Source of the DNA: Alkalihalobacillus pseudalcaliphilus
GTDB lineage: Bacteria > Bacillota > Bacilli > Bacillales > Bacillaceae_D
Assembly (NCBI RefSeq): GCF_028610675.1
Contig: NZ_JAQQWS010000012.1
Coordinates: 1-64,000 of the forward strand
Direction: 5' to 3'
DNA length: 64,000 nt
Position numbers and translations under genes: made by a program. Position 1 is the stretch's first letter. Each line of letters begins with the position of its first letter. Shown piece after piece: positions 1 to 8,868 of this stretch. The notes below the pieces were generated by a model, which saw nothing but the letters and a program-made list of their open reading frames with translations, was not told the origin of the DNA and made no database searches.

Positions 1-20
1 AATCGGTCGAGGACTTATCC
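1..20 (+). rRNA. 3' end of 23S rRNA gene (partial)
   Basis: The first bases (AATCGGTCGAGGACTTATCC) match the conserved 3' terminal segment of Bacillus 23S rRNA as I remember it. They sit about 60 bp upstream of a 5S gene in the usual 23S-5S order. Only the last roughly 20 nt fall inside the window, so the exact mature end is uncertain. Confidence 0.7.
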
Positions 21-81
21 ATTACTTTTTCTTGACACATGTTTTCAGATTATCTAGTTTTGAGAGAACCCTCTCAATATG

Positions 82-198
82 TCTGGTGGCGATAGCGAAG
101 AGGACACACCCGTTCCCATGCCGAACACGGCCGTTAAGCTCTTTTGCGCCAATGGTAGTTGGGGGCTTCCCCCTGCAAGAGTAGGACGTTGCCAGGCA
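82..198 (+). rRNA. rrf: 5S ribosomal RNA
   Basis: This is a 117-nt gene with the typical Bacillus 5S start (TCTGGTGGCGATAGCGAAGAG), the conserved internal CCGAACACGG block and the 3' strand GTAGGACGTTGCCAGGC. It follows the 23S 3' end, so it is the last rRNA of an operon that begins outside the window. Compared with the second copy at 27647 it differs at a few positions, including AAGAG in place of GAGAG before the 3' strand. It is followed at once by a terminator and by tandem duplications of its own 3' end. Confidence 0.93.
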
Positions 199-1140
199 GA
201 TTAAACACATTCCTTTAGGGATGTGTTTTTTAATATGCATAAAGAGTATACTCGGCGCAAAAGAGCGCTGGTTCGAAGAAGCAGCCCCTACGAAGCGAAG
301 CCCCGGAAAGCGATCGAAGGAAGAAAACCAAGTGCGTTCGCGAGACGAATCGGTTCTCTTCGTGCGACCTCGTGAGAGACATCGGAGAAATCGCTACATG
401 CCCCACTTCCCCGAAGAAGAGAATCCGAAGAGACAGTAGGACGTTGCCAGGCAGATTAAACACATTCCTTTAGGGATGTGTTTTTTAATATGCATAAAGA
501 GTATACTCGGCGCAAAAGAGCGCTGGTTCGAAGAAGCAGCCCCTATGAAGCGAAGCCCCGGAAAGCGATCGAAGGAAGAAAACCAAGTGCGTTCGCGAGA
601 CGAATCGGTTCTCTTCGTGCGACCTCGTGAGAGGCATCGGGGAAATCGCTACATGCCATACTTCCCCGAAGAAGAGAATCCGAAGAGACAGTAGGACGTT
701 GCCAGGCGATAAAGCACGATCCAAATGGATTGTGCTTTTTAATATGCATAAAGAGAATGCTCGGCGCAAAAGAGTGCTGGTTCGAAGAAGCAGCCCCTAC
801 GAAGCGAAGCCCCGGAAAGCGATCGAAGGAAGAAAACCAAGTACGTTCGCGAGACGAATCGGTTCTCTTCGTGCGACCTCGTGAGAGGCATCGGGGAAAT
901 CGCTACATGCCATACTTCCCCGAAGAAGAGAATCCGAAGAGACAGTAGGACGTTGCCAGGCAGATTAAACACATTCCTTTAGGGATGTGTTTTTTAATAT
1001 GCATAAAGAGAATGCTCGGCGCAAAAGAGCGCTGGTTCGAAGAAGCAGCCCCTACGAAGCGAAGCACCCGAAACTGATCGAAGGAAGAAAACCAAGTACG
1101 TCCGCGAGACGAATCGGTTCTCTTCGTGCCACTTCATGAG
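181..1140 (+). repeat. 255-bp tandem repeat carrying the 5S 3' end and terminator
   Basis: The 5S 3' segment GTAGGACGTTGCCAGGC occurs at 181, 436, 691 and 945, giving periods of 255, 255 and 254 bp. Each unit holds this 5S tail, a terminator hairpin and about 205 bp of purine-rich filler containing GGCGCAAAAGAG, TTCGAAGAAGCAGCCCC and GAATCGGTTCTCTTCGTG. The last unit decays after about 1130. Since 255 is a multiple of three, each unit shows similar 72-85 codon open frames on both strands, which I regard as artefacts. The filler holds a 13-nt inverted match (GGCGCAAAAGAGC) to the internal 5S sequence. Confidence 0.9.
203..232 (+). terminator. Rho-independent terminator of the rRNA operon
   Basis: AAACACAT pairs with ATGTGTTT (203-210 with 221-228) around a short TCC-TTTA-GGG top and is followed by a T run. 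It lies 5 nt after the 5S gene. The same hairpin recurs in later repeat units near 458 and 967; a related but different hairpin (AAAGCACGATCC / GGATTGTGCTTTTT) occupies this place in the unit at 691. Confidence 0.85.
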
Positions 1141-1228
1141 TATGCAAAAGAAGAAAATGAAAGCTTAAGTGTTTCCTTGAGGTTTTAGAAGAAGTAATGA
1201 TTGGAAAGCAAGTGTAATCAATGCGGAT

Positions 1229-1831
1229 TTACTTATCGTTGGTTCCAACCCAGAGGCGTGGATTTCTGTTGCTGATAAGTATGTATAGTAAGTATGCGGT
1301 TAAACTACTGCTTATCCAAAAAAGTAGATTGAAATAATACATACTTATATTGATAAGGCCAATTATGAGTAGGGCAACGACAGTAGTACCCATTTTTCCT
1401 ATAGCTAGTAGGCTTGCGTTTTTTAATATAATTTTTTTAGGAAGGTTAAAATGAGCAGTGAGCGGAAATAAATATAATGAAATTCCCCCGTATAAAAATA
1501 AAACAATTAATCCAAGAGAAATTAATAATGTTTTTCCAAACAGTTCAATGCTCCAAATGAAATAAATGTAGGTAAAGAGAATAACACTAATAAATTTCCA
1601 ACACACTCCGAATAAAAGGTAGTTTATACAGTTTTCTTTCAAAAGTGAGGTGTATTCTTTTGTTATCTGATAGTTAACTCCATTGATTCTCCACTTTCTA
1701 ACAATCTCAAATAACGTAACTGTCGCTGGATAAATCGTTATAATGGGCAAACAACTTACTAGCCATAGAATATGAAGGATGATAAATGCTGCTAATGTTT
1801 CAAGCAACTTTTGGATATACTCGTTTAACAT
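1229..1831 (-). CDS. DUF624 (YesL-like) membrane protein
   Basis: This 200-aa protein is strongly hydrophobic with about five membrane segments. It has the DUF624 look: an N-terminal hydrophobic stretch with the LVSCLPIITIYPATVTLF segment, then a charged KWR loop. YesL-like proteins usually accompany carbohydrate ABC transporters and glycosidases of Firmicutes; their role is unknown. It is the last gene of the leftward beta-glucoside operon, about 120 bp after the GH1 gene. The start is supported by AAAGGAGA seven to eight bases upstream of the ATG. Confidence 0.8.
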   Translation of the reverse strand: MLNEYIQKLLETLAAFIILHILWLVSCLPIITIYPATVTLFEIVRKWRINGVNYQITKEYTSLLKENCINYLLFGVCWKFISVILFTYIYFIWSIELFGKTLLISLGLIVLFLYGGISLYLFPLTAHFNLPKKIILKNASLLAIGKMGTTVVALLIIGLINISMYYFNLLFWISSSLTAYLLYILISNRNPRLWVGTNDK

Positions 1832-1952
1832 AATTTATCTCCTTTGATTTAACGATGCTTTTATTCGTATAGCTTGTTATCGAAGTATAAAAAAAACACA
1901 GTAATTTAAATGTCTGGGTGTTTATTATTAAGTATAGCTACTTTACTCTATG

Positions 1953-3302
1953 TTACTGTCCGATGTGAAATCCATTATGACGTATCATCTTTTCATACCA
2001 AAAATAGCTATCTTTTTTTGTTCTTCTTAATGTTTGGAAGTCAATATGAACTAAACCAAAGCGTTTATCATAACCTTCTGCCCATTCGAAGTTATCAAGC
2101 AACGACCAAGTTAAGTAACCTTTTATATTTACTCCTGAATCAATTGCTCTTTTTAAAGATGTTAAATGTTGTTCTAGATATTTGATCCTATTGATGTCAT
2201 GAACTCTTCCATGGAGTACTCCATCGTTATAGCATGCACCATTCTCAGTAATATAAATAGGAATCCGATTATACTGACTAGTTAGCTTTTTTAGAGCCTT
2301 GTAAAAGCCTTGCGGGTAAATATTCCAACCGATATCTGTCTTTTCATAATGGATATCAATTTTTTCGAGGTCAAATAATTCTGCTCCTTGTTTGTATCTT
2401 CCGACCGATCCTGTATAATAATTAATTCCAATAAAGTCAATGGTTTGATTAATTTGGTCCCAATCACCGTCTTCAATTTGGAGCGAAACTCCCTTATTTT
2501 CAAACCATTCTACTAAGAATTCTGGATATGAGCCTTTAAAAACAGGGTCCATAAACCATTCAATGAACCAAGCCATTCCTCGGTTACATGCCTCAATATC
2601 TTCTTTCTTATTGCTAAAAGGCTCGAACCATTCAAGGTTGGGAGCATAACCAATGATACCTTTAATTCCTAATGAACGAAATTTGGTAACAGCTCTTCCA
2701 TGTGCTACTAAAAGGTGATGAGATATCGTTGTTGCTAATTGCAAGTCGTGATTACCAGGTGCATGTTCACCAATAAAGTTTGATAAAAATGAAATACACC
2801 AAGGTTCGTTTATGGTTATCCATTTTGTGATTTTTCCGTTAAATTCACGAAACATCTGTTCAGCATAATGTGCGAACGCCTCGATTGTTTCTCGGTTTGC
2901 CCATCCACCTTGGTCTTGTAATACTTGAGGGAGGTCCCAATGATATAATGTACACATAGGTTCAATTTGATTTGCTCTTAGACAATCTACAAGATTATGA
3001 TAATAATTAAGTCCTGCTTGATTTACTTCACCAGTGCCTGTTGGAAAAATGCGTGGCCAAGAAATAGAAAAGCGATAAATGTCGATACCAAGCTCTTTCA
3101 TCATTTGAATATCTTCTTCATAACGGTGGTAGCTATCACAAGCGATGTCACCATTGTCACCATTTTTTATTTTACCTGGAGTACGAGAGAAAGTATCCCA
3201 AATTGAGGCACCTCTACCATCTTCAAAAGCTGCACCTTCTATCTGATAAGAGGCTGTTGCTACACCCCATTTTATCTCTTTAGGAAATTCAATAAATGCC
3301 AT
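1953..3302 (-). CDS. GH1 family beta-glucosidase / 6-phospho-beta-glucosidase
   Basis: A cytoplasmic 449-aa glycosidase that hydrolyses beta-glucosides or related disaccharides. The GH1 signatures are complete: N-terminal FPKEIKWGVATASYQIEG, acid/base Glu166 in the TINEP motif, and nucleophile Glu353 in ITENGA. No signal peptide is present, so the substrate must be imported, which fits the ABC transporter encoded upstream in the same operon. The start at 3302 is chosen because GGAGGG lies five bases before this ATG; an in-frame ATG 33 bp upstream has no such site. The neighbouring transporter is ABC type rather than PTS, so a non-phosphorylated substrate is more likely, but specificity cannot be read from sequence. 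Confidence 0.93.
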   Translation of the reverse strand: MAFIEFPKEIKWGVATASYQIEGAAFEDGRGASIWDTFSRTPGKIKNGDNGDIACDSYHRYEEDIQMMKELGIDIYRFSISWPRIFPTGTGEVNQAGLNYYHNLVDCLRANQIEPMCTLYHWDLPQVLQDQGGWANRETIEAFAHYAEQMFREFNGKITKWITINEPWCISFLSNFIGEHAPGNHDLQLATTISHHLLVAHGRAVTKFRSLGIKGIIGYAPNLEWFEPFSNKKEDIEACNRGMAWFIEWFMDPVFKGSYPEFLVEWFENKGVSLQIEDGDWDQINQTIDFIGINYYTGSVGRYKQGAELFDLEKIDIHYEKTDIGWNIYPQGFYKALKKLTSQYNRIPIYITENGACYNDGVLHGRVHDINRIKYLEQHLTSLKRAIDSGVNIKGYLTWSLLDNFEWAEGYDKRFGLVHIDFQTLRRTKKDSYFWYEKMIRHNGFHIGQ

Positions 3303-3336
3303 TATGTCCCTCCGTTCTAGATATGTTTCTATCAAC

Positions 3337-4359
3337 CTAAGTTTTCATCTTATTTCCGCAAGACTCTCTTATGATTAACTCAGAATCAGTAAGGATTGGT
3401 TTCATGTGTGAGGTTCCATTAATTAAATCATTTAACATCCGAGCTGCTAGTTTGCCTAAACGTTCTTTATCTTGTCTTATTGTCGTTAATGTCGGATTAC
3501 TGTAGCGACAAACTTCAATATCGTCAACGCCGATTATTTTTATATCATCAGGAACTTGTAAGCCTTGTTCTTTTATTGCCCTTATTGCTCCAATTGCCAT
3601 AAAATCTGATGCTGCAAAAATGGCTTGTGGATAGAACTTTGTTTTAAATATTTCCTTCATCGCTAGATAGCCACTCTCCTCATGGAAATCACCATATTTA
3701 ATCCAATCATCATTAATAATTAGACCTAATTGAGCCATAGCTTCATTAAACCCCTGCTCACGATACATAGAAATAACAGAGTCTTTTTTTCCGCCTATGT
3801 ATCCGATTGCTTTTACACCAGATAAATAAAAATGTTGGACTACCTTTCTTGCGAGGTGGATATTATCTGTCATGACGTAGCTTGCTTTTGGTTGCTCTAA
3901 TTCAATATCAATTCCAACACAAGGTACGCCATTTTCAACTAGCTCATAAATGGAATCTTCTACATCTTCACCAGCAATAATGACACAACCATCAACGTGG
4001 AAATGTGAGCATCTCGCTAAATAACTTCCATTATCTTTGTAAAATTGTTCATTGGAAAACATGATAATATCATAGCCTAATAAACCAATTGCTTTCTTGA
4101 ATGCAGTTACAACTTCGTTAAAAAAAGGGTGGGTAAAATCTACGTTGACTTTCCCAGCATAAATTAAACCGATTAAATTTGATTTCTTTGTGGCCAGGAC
4201 TTTAGCTGAGAATGTAGGAAGATAACCTGTCTCATCAATAATATCCATGACCTTTTTCTTTGTTTTTTCACTAATCCCATTGTAATTATTTATGATTTTT
4301 GAAACTGTTGCAGGCGATACCCCTGCTTTTTTTGCAATATCCCTAATCGTTAAATTCAT
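3337..4359 (-). CDS. LacI family transcriptional regulator
   Basis: A 340-aa repressor-type protein. The N-terminal HTH is clear (MNLTIRDIAKKAGVSPATVS), followed by the hinge and a periplasmic-binding-protein-like sensor domain ending with the usual LTTIRQDKERLGKLAARML segment. It lies inside the sugar operon between the permease and glycosidase genes and presumably controls that operon in response to the imported glucoside. Its likely operators are the two AAACCGGTTT palindromes upstream of the binding-protein gene. The start at 4359 has an AAAGGA site seven bases upstream; the in-frame ATG at 4374 lacks one. Confidence 0.92.
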   Translation of the reverse strand: MNLTIRDIAKKAGVSPATVSKIINNYNGISEKTKKKVMDIIDETGYLPTFSAKVLATKKSNLIGLIYAGKVNVDFTHPFFNEVVTAFKKAIGLLGYDIIMFSNEQFYKDNGSYLARCSHFHVDGCVIIAGEDVEDSIYELVENGVPCVGIDIELEQPKASYVMTDNIHLARKVVQHFYLSGVKAIGYIGGKKDSVISMYREQGFNEAMAQLGLIINDDWIKYGDFHEESGYLAMKEIFKTKFYPQAIFAASDFMAIGAIRAIKEQGLQVPDDIKIIGVDDIEVCRYSNPTLTTIRQDKERLGKLAARMLNDLINGTSHMKPILTDSELIIRESCGNKMKT

Positions 4360-4454
4360 GGTAGTCCTTTCCATTCTGTATAGAATTCAATCACTTTACT
4401 GTGAAGTTATAAAATTCTTCTTCTTTTCATAGAAGTATAACAGTTTTCATCCGG

Positions 4455-5297
4455 CTATTTAACTGCACCTTCAGTAATACTTGAAATAAAGAGGCGATTA
4501 AAGCATAAGAATATAATTAATAATGGAATTGTTGCCCAAAATACACCAGACATAATCATACCGAAATCAACATTATACGTGTTCCCAAGAGTAGCTAGTG
4601 CAACTTGAATGGTGTACATATCAGGGTCGCGGAGAATTGTAAATTGCCAAAGGAACTCTCCCCAAACAGCGGTGAAAACAATAATACCTAGTGTTGCAAA
4701 GGCAGGTAAAATGATGGGTAACACAATCCTTCGGTAGATTTTGAAGTTCGAACAGCCATCTAGTTTAGCTGCTTCGATTAATTCGTCTGGCACAGAGCTA
4801 CTCACATATTGCCTCATTAAAAAGATGCCTAAGGGATTTAAGAAAAATAAGATGGCAACACCTTGTAATGTATCGAGTAAACCAAGATTAGCAATTAAAT
4901 AATACTGAGGGATTAACCCTAATTGTGGTGGGATAACCATCGTTAACAATATACAAATAAATAAGGTGTTCTTACCAGGAAACTTAAATTTAGCAAAAGC
5001 AAATCCGGCTAATGAACTAATCAATAACACAACCAATGTTACGACTGTACATAAGATAACTGTGTTGCCCATCGCTTTAAAAAAATCAATGGTACCAAGC
5101 ACTTTTTGAAAATTATCTACTAATAAGTTTCCAGGTGTAATCGTTGGAGGAATTGAATTATAGGCAGAACTTGGCCGAGTAGCCATGACAAACATCCAGT
5201 AAAATGGGAAGAGTGATATTAAAGAAGCACTAGATAAAAATATATATACGGATATACGTCCGATGGTGAATTTTTTCGTTCCGGCTATCTCACTCAT
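4455..5297 (-). CDS. Carbohydrate ABC transporter permease (MalG/LacG type)
   Basis: A 280-aa inner-membrane permease with about six membrane spans. The binding-protein-dependent permease EAA loop is visible as EAAKLDGCSNFKIYRRIVLPIILP. It forms the translocation pore with the adjacent permease. Its ATG overlaps the stop of the upstream permease (ATGA), which indicates translational coupling. No ATPase gene is present in the operon, so a shared MsmX-type ATPase encoded elsewhere is the probable energiser, as is common in Bacillus sugar transporters. Confidence 0.93.
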   Translation of the reverse strand: MSEIAGTKKFTIGRISVYIFLSSASLISLFPFYWMFVMATRPSSAYNSIPPTITPGNLLVDNFQKVLGTIDFFKAMGNTVILCTVVTLVVLLISSLAGFAFAKFKFPGKNTLFICILLTMVIPPQLGLIPQYYLIANLGLLDTLQGVAILFFLNPLGIFLMRQYVSSSVPDELIEAAKLDGCSNFKIYRRIVLPIILPAFATLGIIVFTAVWGEFLWQFTILRDPDMYTIQVALATLGNTYNVDFGMIMSGVFWATIPLLIIFLCFNRLFISSITEGAVK

Positions 5298-6235
5298 CCG
5301 TTTACTCCTCTCTTTCTACCATAACCAGATGTAAGTAATGTATTAATGGTAGAGAAGATAATAATGACAACTAACAAAATAATCGCTGTTGCTGAAGCTG
5401 TTCCAAAAGACTGTAATCGGAAAGCGTCTCGATACAAATACATAACCACTGTCATGGCTTCATCTCTAGTAAACGCAGATGGACCTAAAAAAATGGTTGG
5501 CTCGGCAAATAATTGTAAAGCTCCTACTGTTGAAAAGAAGACAGTGAGAATGATAAAAGGTTTTAATAATGGGATTGTAATAAATAACAATTGCTGAAAT
5601 CTATTTGCACCATCAATCGTTGCTGCTTCATACAGGTCATGCGAGATACTCTGAATGCCCGCCAAATAAATAATGGTGTTATAGCCAACCCAACGCCAAA
5701 AAACCATCAATGATATAGCCAACTTGGTTCCCCATTCTGAAGTGGCCCAATTAACTGGCTCAAGTCCAAACCAACTAATGACAGAATTGGCGAGTGACGA
5801 TTCGTGGTTGCTAAATAAGACACTAAAAATAAGGGCAACGGCGACCATAGAAGTAATATAAGGCATAAAGATGGTCACTCGAAAAAAATTCCGAAAGCGT
5901 AAGTACGTTAAATTTAATAAAAATGCTAATATAATTCCAACGACAAGTTGTGGCGCAGTCCCCATTAAACCAATAACAATCGTATTATAAAGAGACTTCC
6001 AAAAGAGGGGGTCTACTAATACTACTTTAAAATTATCTAAGCCAACAAAGACCATGTCGCTTAACCCATTCCACTTTTGGAAAGCTAAATATAAACTGAA
6101 CACAGCTGGGTAAAGCCCAATAACAGCAAATATGATAAAAAAAGGGGCAATATAGAGATAACCTGAAATCATATCTTTTTTATCTTCAGAACGCAGTCTT
6201 TTATTAGTAAGTCTTTTTTTAATTGTAGAAACCAT
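5294..6235 (-). CDS. Carbohydrate ABC transporter permease (MalF/LacF type)
   Basis: A 313-aa permease with an N-terminal cytoplasmic tail, about six membrane segments and the conserved loop YEAATIDGANRFQQLLFITIPLLKP. It pairs with the next gene's product to form the sugar channel. GAGGTG lies about six bases before the ATG. It sits 84 bp after the binding-protein gene, a gap that holds a strong stem-loop, and overlaps the following permease by 4 bp. Confidence 0.93.
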   Translation of the reverse strand: MVSTIKKRLTNKRLRSEDKKDMISGYLYIAPFFIIFAVIGLYPAVFSLYLAFQKWNGLSDMVFVGLDNFKVVLVDPLFWKSLYNTIVIGLMGTAPQLVVGIILAFLLNLTYLRFRNFFRVTIFMPYITSMVAVALIFSVLFSNHESSLANSVISWFGLEPVNWATSEWGTKLAISLMVFWRWVGYNTIIYLAGIQSISHDLYEAATIDGANRFQQLLFITIPLLKPFIILTVFFSTVGALQLFAEPTIFLGPSAFTRDEAMTVVMYLYRDAFRLQSFGTASATAIILLVVIIIFSTINTLLTSGYGRKRGVNG

Positions 6236-6258
6236 ATTTACACCTCATTTCCTTCATA

Positions 6259-6296
6259 GATTTAGGTATGACGATATGTTCTGTCATACCTAAATC
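6259..6296 (-). other. Perfect 14-bp intercistronic stem-loop
   Basis: GATTTAGGTATGAC at 6259-6272 pairs exactly with GTCATACCTAAATC at 6283-6296 around a 10-nt loop. There is no T run on the operon strand after it. Such hairpins after binding-protein genes commonly protect the upstream mRNA end so that the binding protein is made in excess over the permeases. That role is inferred here from position. Confidence 0.75.
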
Positions 6297-6319
6297 GTCT
6301 TATAATCGATAATGTAAAA

Positions 6320-7609
6320 TCAACGACTAATCACGTCTTGTGCGCGTTTTACAGCTGCAGCCCATTCCTCCTCAGGATCTCCGCCATTTTGAACATTATC
6401 TAGGGCGTCAATGATGTTCTGATGAACAGGGAAGTATTTTTCGCCTTTGTAGACGGCACCTTCGATATCTTGTGCAGCTTTGGCAAAAACTTCTGAAGTT
6501 ACTTGCCCCCCAAAGAAGGCATCTTCACTTGCCGTAAATTCGTCCATTTCGTACACGGACGGTGCAGAAGGGAATAATCCATGACTTTTAAATGATACTA
6601 ATTGATTATCTGGGGATACTAACCATTCAATAAAATCATAAGCCTCTTGTGAATGTTTAGTTTCTGAAGGTATTGAGATGTATGAGCCACCCCAGTTTGC
6701 TGCAAATTCAGTTGGCAAGGTAGCGACTTTAAAATGGCCAGATGCTTCGGGTGCATTACCTTCCATCCACCCCTTTAACCATCCAGCACCTAATTGAGCA
6801 GCGAAATCTCCTTTATTTACTGCATTTGTCCATTCTGCACTCCACAAGGTATAATTACCAACTAACCCTGCGTCATTTAACTCAACAGCATAGTCGTATG
6901 CTTCTTTTACTGCATTACCTTCTTGCTCAATGATTAGTTCACCTTCTGGATTTAAATAAGTTTCTATAGCTGGATCAAGCAATGCACGAAATGCCATCTC
7001 CATACTATCTACAAAAGGTAAACCTGTCGTTTCTTTCACTTGTAGACCTGCTTCTTTAAAAGCATCAGGTGTGCTAATAAGTGCCTCAACTTCAGCTGGT
7101 TCCGTTGGTAAACCTGCTTCCTCAAAAACATCAGTACGGTAATAAAGTGCTTTTGGCCCTATATCTGTAGGAAGACCAATAAGAAAATCACCTGAATCAT
7201 TTTCGCCAGTAGACCATTTCCAGTCTAGGTATAAATCTTCAATATCTTTAGCACCGAGGTCATACAAATTTGTAAATCGATCCTGAGCTACTTTAAAGCG
7301 ATCTAATTGATCAATTTCAAGCATCGCAATATCTGGTGCACCACTCCCAGCAGATAGTGCAGTGAATAAGGCGTCATGATGCTCGGCCGTTTCCGCAGCT
7401 CTAACTTTAATTGTTACATTTGGATTCACTTCTTTATAAACCTCCGACAATTCCTCATAGTTGGTAGCTCCAAAAACCCAAAAAGTAAGTTCTACTTGCT
7501 CCTCACTGTCTCCTATCGTCGTTTCATTACCATCACCATTACAAGCAGACATTGCTAAAGCGATTACTGATATTAGTCCCACCATTAACCATTTCTTCAT
7601 GTTATTCAT
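6320..7609 (-). CDS. Sugar ABC transporter substrate-binding lipoprotein
   Basis: A 429-aa extracellular solute-binding protein of the family-1 sugar type. The N-terminus is a lipoprotein signal, with lipobox LAMSAC placing the lipid-modified Cys at about residue 23. The mature part has the usual LTFWVFGATNYEELSEVYKEVNP opening and the WLVSPDNQ segment near the C-terminus. It captures the glucoside outside the membrane and delivers it to the two permeases. The start at 7609 is chosen for the GAGGGGG site eight bases upstream and because it directly begins the signal peptide; an open frame continues 56 codons upstream without signal-peptide logic. Confidence 0.93.
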   Translation of the reverse strand: MNNMKKWLMVGLISVIALAMSACNGDGNETTIGDSEEQVELTFWVFGATNYEELSEVYKEVNPNVTIKVRAAETAEHHDALFTALSAGSGAPDIAMLEIDQLDRFKVAQDRFTNLYDLGAKDIEDLYLDWKWSTGENDSGDFLIGLPTDIGPKALYYRTDVFEEAGLPTEPAEVEALISTPDAFKEAGLQVKETTGLPFVDSMEMAFRALLDPAIETYLNPEGELIIEQEGNAVKEAYDYAVELNDAGLVGNYTLWSAEWTNAVNKGDFAAQLGAGWLKGWMEGNAPEASGHFKVATLPTEFAANWGGSYISIPSETKHSQEAYDFIEWLVSPDNQLVSFKSHGLFPSAPSVYEMDEFTASEDAFFGGQVTSEVFAKAAQDIEGAVYKGEKYFPVHQNIIDALDNVQNGGDPEEEWAAAVKRAQDVISR

Positions 7610-7707
7610 CTTGCCATCCCCCTCGCTTTTTTTTAAAATCGTCGATAAAATGATAGCAGTAGCGTTTAACCGTGTGTGACTCGACCTCCACAGCAGGAAT
7701 ATATTAA

Positions 7708-7721
7708 AGAAACCGGTTTCT
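7708..7721. promoter_or_regulatory. LacI-type operator O1
   Basis: AGAAACCGGTTTCT is a perfect 14-bp palindrome with the central CG typical of LacI-family operators. It lies about 100 bp upstream of the binding-protein start, downstream of the proposed promoter. It is the probable site of the repressor encoded in this operon. Confidence 0.75.
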
Positions 7722-7742
7722 AAAAAGGAGGTAAAATTGTTG

Positions 7743-7757
7743 AGCAAACGCTTCCTT
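7743..7757 (-). promoter_or_regulatory. Possible CcpA cre-like site
   Basis: On the minus strand this reads GGAAGCGTTTGC, which shares the central AAGCG-T core of catabolite-response elements but with several mismatches. It overlaps the expected transcription start, a position that would suit carbon catabolite repression. Weak by sequence alone. Confidence 0.3.
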
Positions 7758-7766
7758 AAGGAGAAT

Positions 7767-7793
7767 ATTATAACCAAATAAGTGACTTTGCAA
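7767..7793 (-). promoter_or_regulatory. Probable sigma-A promoter of the glucoside operon
   Basis: On the minus strand, TTGCAA (7788-7793) and TATAAT (7767-7772) are separated by 15 bp, or by 17 bp if TAATAT is used as the -10. It lies between the two LacI-type operators, as expected for the promoter they control. Confidence 0.5.
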
Positions 7794-7822
7794 GTTTTAT
7801 TTTTAATATTCTGCTAATTTTA

Positions 7823-7836
7823 GTAAACCGGTTTCC
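7823..7836. promoter_or_regulatory. LacI-type operator O2
   Basis: GTAAACCGGTTTCC contains the same AAACCGGTTT palindrome as the site at 7708. The two centres are 115 bp apart, close to 11 helical turns, with the promoter between them. Confidence 0.65.
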
Positions 7837-8110
7837 TTCTTTGCAGGACGCAATTCTTATAAGTTATTAGATGTATCTTATAGTATTTTTTTATAGAATT
7901 TGCTCTAAAACACGTCTGCTTATCGTTTGCTTTTATTGGTTTAAGGTCTAAAGGAACTCATCATGGCTTTCTCAATCAAATCAATTGTTATATTTCTAAT
8001 TTAGTATTTTTAAGAACATATCTATATTACATGTAAATATTTTGTTGATATTAGTAACAACATAACCTTGAAAAGAAGGGACCAGTGTGAAGTAGTGATG
8101 TAACTAAAAT
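7837..8110. other. AT-rich intergenic region without recognisable gene
   Basis: I see no open frame with a ribosome-binding site, no RNA gene and no repeat here. It separates the promoter region of the sugar operon from the terminator of the leftward lysE-type gene. Confidence 0.6.
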
Positions 8111-8148
8111 AATCAACGCACAGCCCCTTAAATGGCTGTGCGTTGATT
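8111..8148 (-). terminator. Strong bidirectional terminator hairpin
   Basis: AATCAACGCACAGCC at 8111-8125 pairs perfectly with its complement at 8134-8148 (15 bp, 8-nt loop). T-rich sequence follows on both strands. It lies 8 bp beyond the 3' end of the lysE-type gene. Confidence 0.85.
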
Positions 8149-8155
8149 GGTTTAT

Positions 8156-8791
8156 TTAGTCTCTGGTGGAACTATCCATCAGGATATTAATTCCAAATGC
8201 TAATAAGGCGAGTCCTGTTACTTTATCAATGGCTCCTTGAACCTTAGGTGATAGCAACCATTTACGTATATATGCTAATAGATAGACGAGGATCGTATAC
8301 CAAATGATAGTGAATAGGCCGTAAATAGAACCCATAATTACAAATTGCAAACTAGCGTTATAACTAGGGATTACGAACTGTGGAAGAAATGTTAAGAAAA
8401 ATAGGGCTACCTTTGGATTTAAGATATTGGATATTAATCCTTGTTTGTAGGCTGAGCCTGCCTTCACTTTTACTGTTTCTTCAGGTTGATTATGAATGTC
8501 GATCGGCGTTTTTTTCTTCTTTATAAAGGATGTTAAGCCTAAATAAATTAAGTAAATCGCTCCAAGATAGCGAATAACTTCAAAGGCTAAAGCCGATTGC
8601 ATGAGAATGACAGATAGGCCAACAGCGGCTATTTATGTATGAAATAATGTTCCTGTTGTTAAACCTAACACCATTTTAAGACCGTCTAATTTTCCGTGAG
8701 CAATCGTTCTCCTAGTAATTAATGCAAAGTCGACACCAGGAACCAAAACAATAAATAATGATAAAATTAAAAATGGAATGATTTCGCTCAT
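8156..8791 (-). pseudogene. LysE/RhtB-family amino-acid exporter, interrupted by one stop codon
   Basis: Reading from the ATG at 8791 (preceded by AGGAGGAATAAC) gives MSEIIPFLILSLFIVLVPGV and a typical LysE N-terminus, TTGTLFHT, then TAA at 8635-8633. The same frame continues with IAAVGLSVILMQSALAFEVI through a normal C-terminus. The full length of 211 codons is normal for the family, and no frameshift is needed. LysE/RhtB proteins export amino acids through about six membrane spans. The stop falls at codon 53 inside the second membrane segment, so the gene is probably inactive, unless the stop is read through or is a sequencing error. The downstream 148-codon part is unlikely to be functional by itself. 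Confidence 0.85.
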
Positions 8792-8868
8792 TGTTATTCC
8801 TCCTGAAAATGCAATAGCTAATACTAACGCACTTTAGAGGCTAGCGTCAAACTCTTTTTTTGGGAATT

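Noticed and set aside
22..972. Series of 68-94 codon frames on both strands near the 5S gene
   Set aside because: They follow the 255-bp repeat period, overlap 5S sequence and terminators, and lack consistent ribosome-binding sites.
1910..2185. 91-codon plus-strand frame
   Set aside because: It is antisense to the well-supported GH1 glycosidase.
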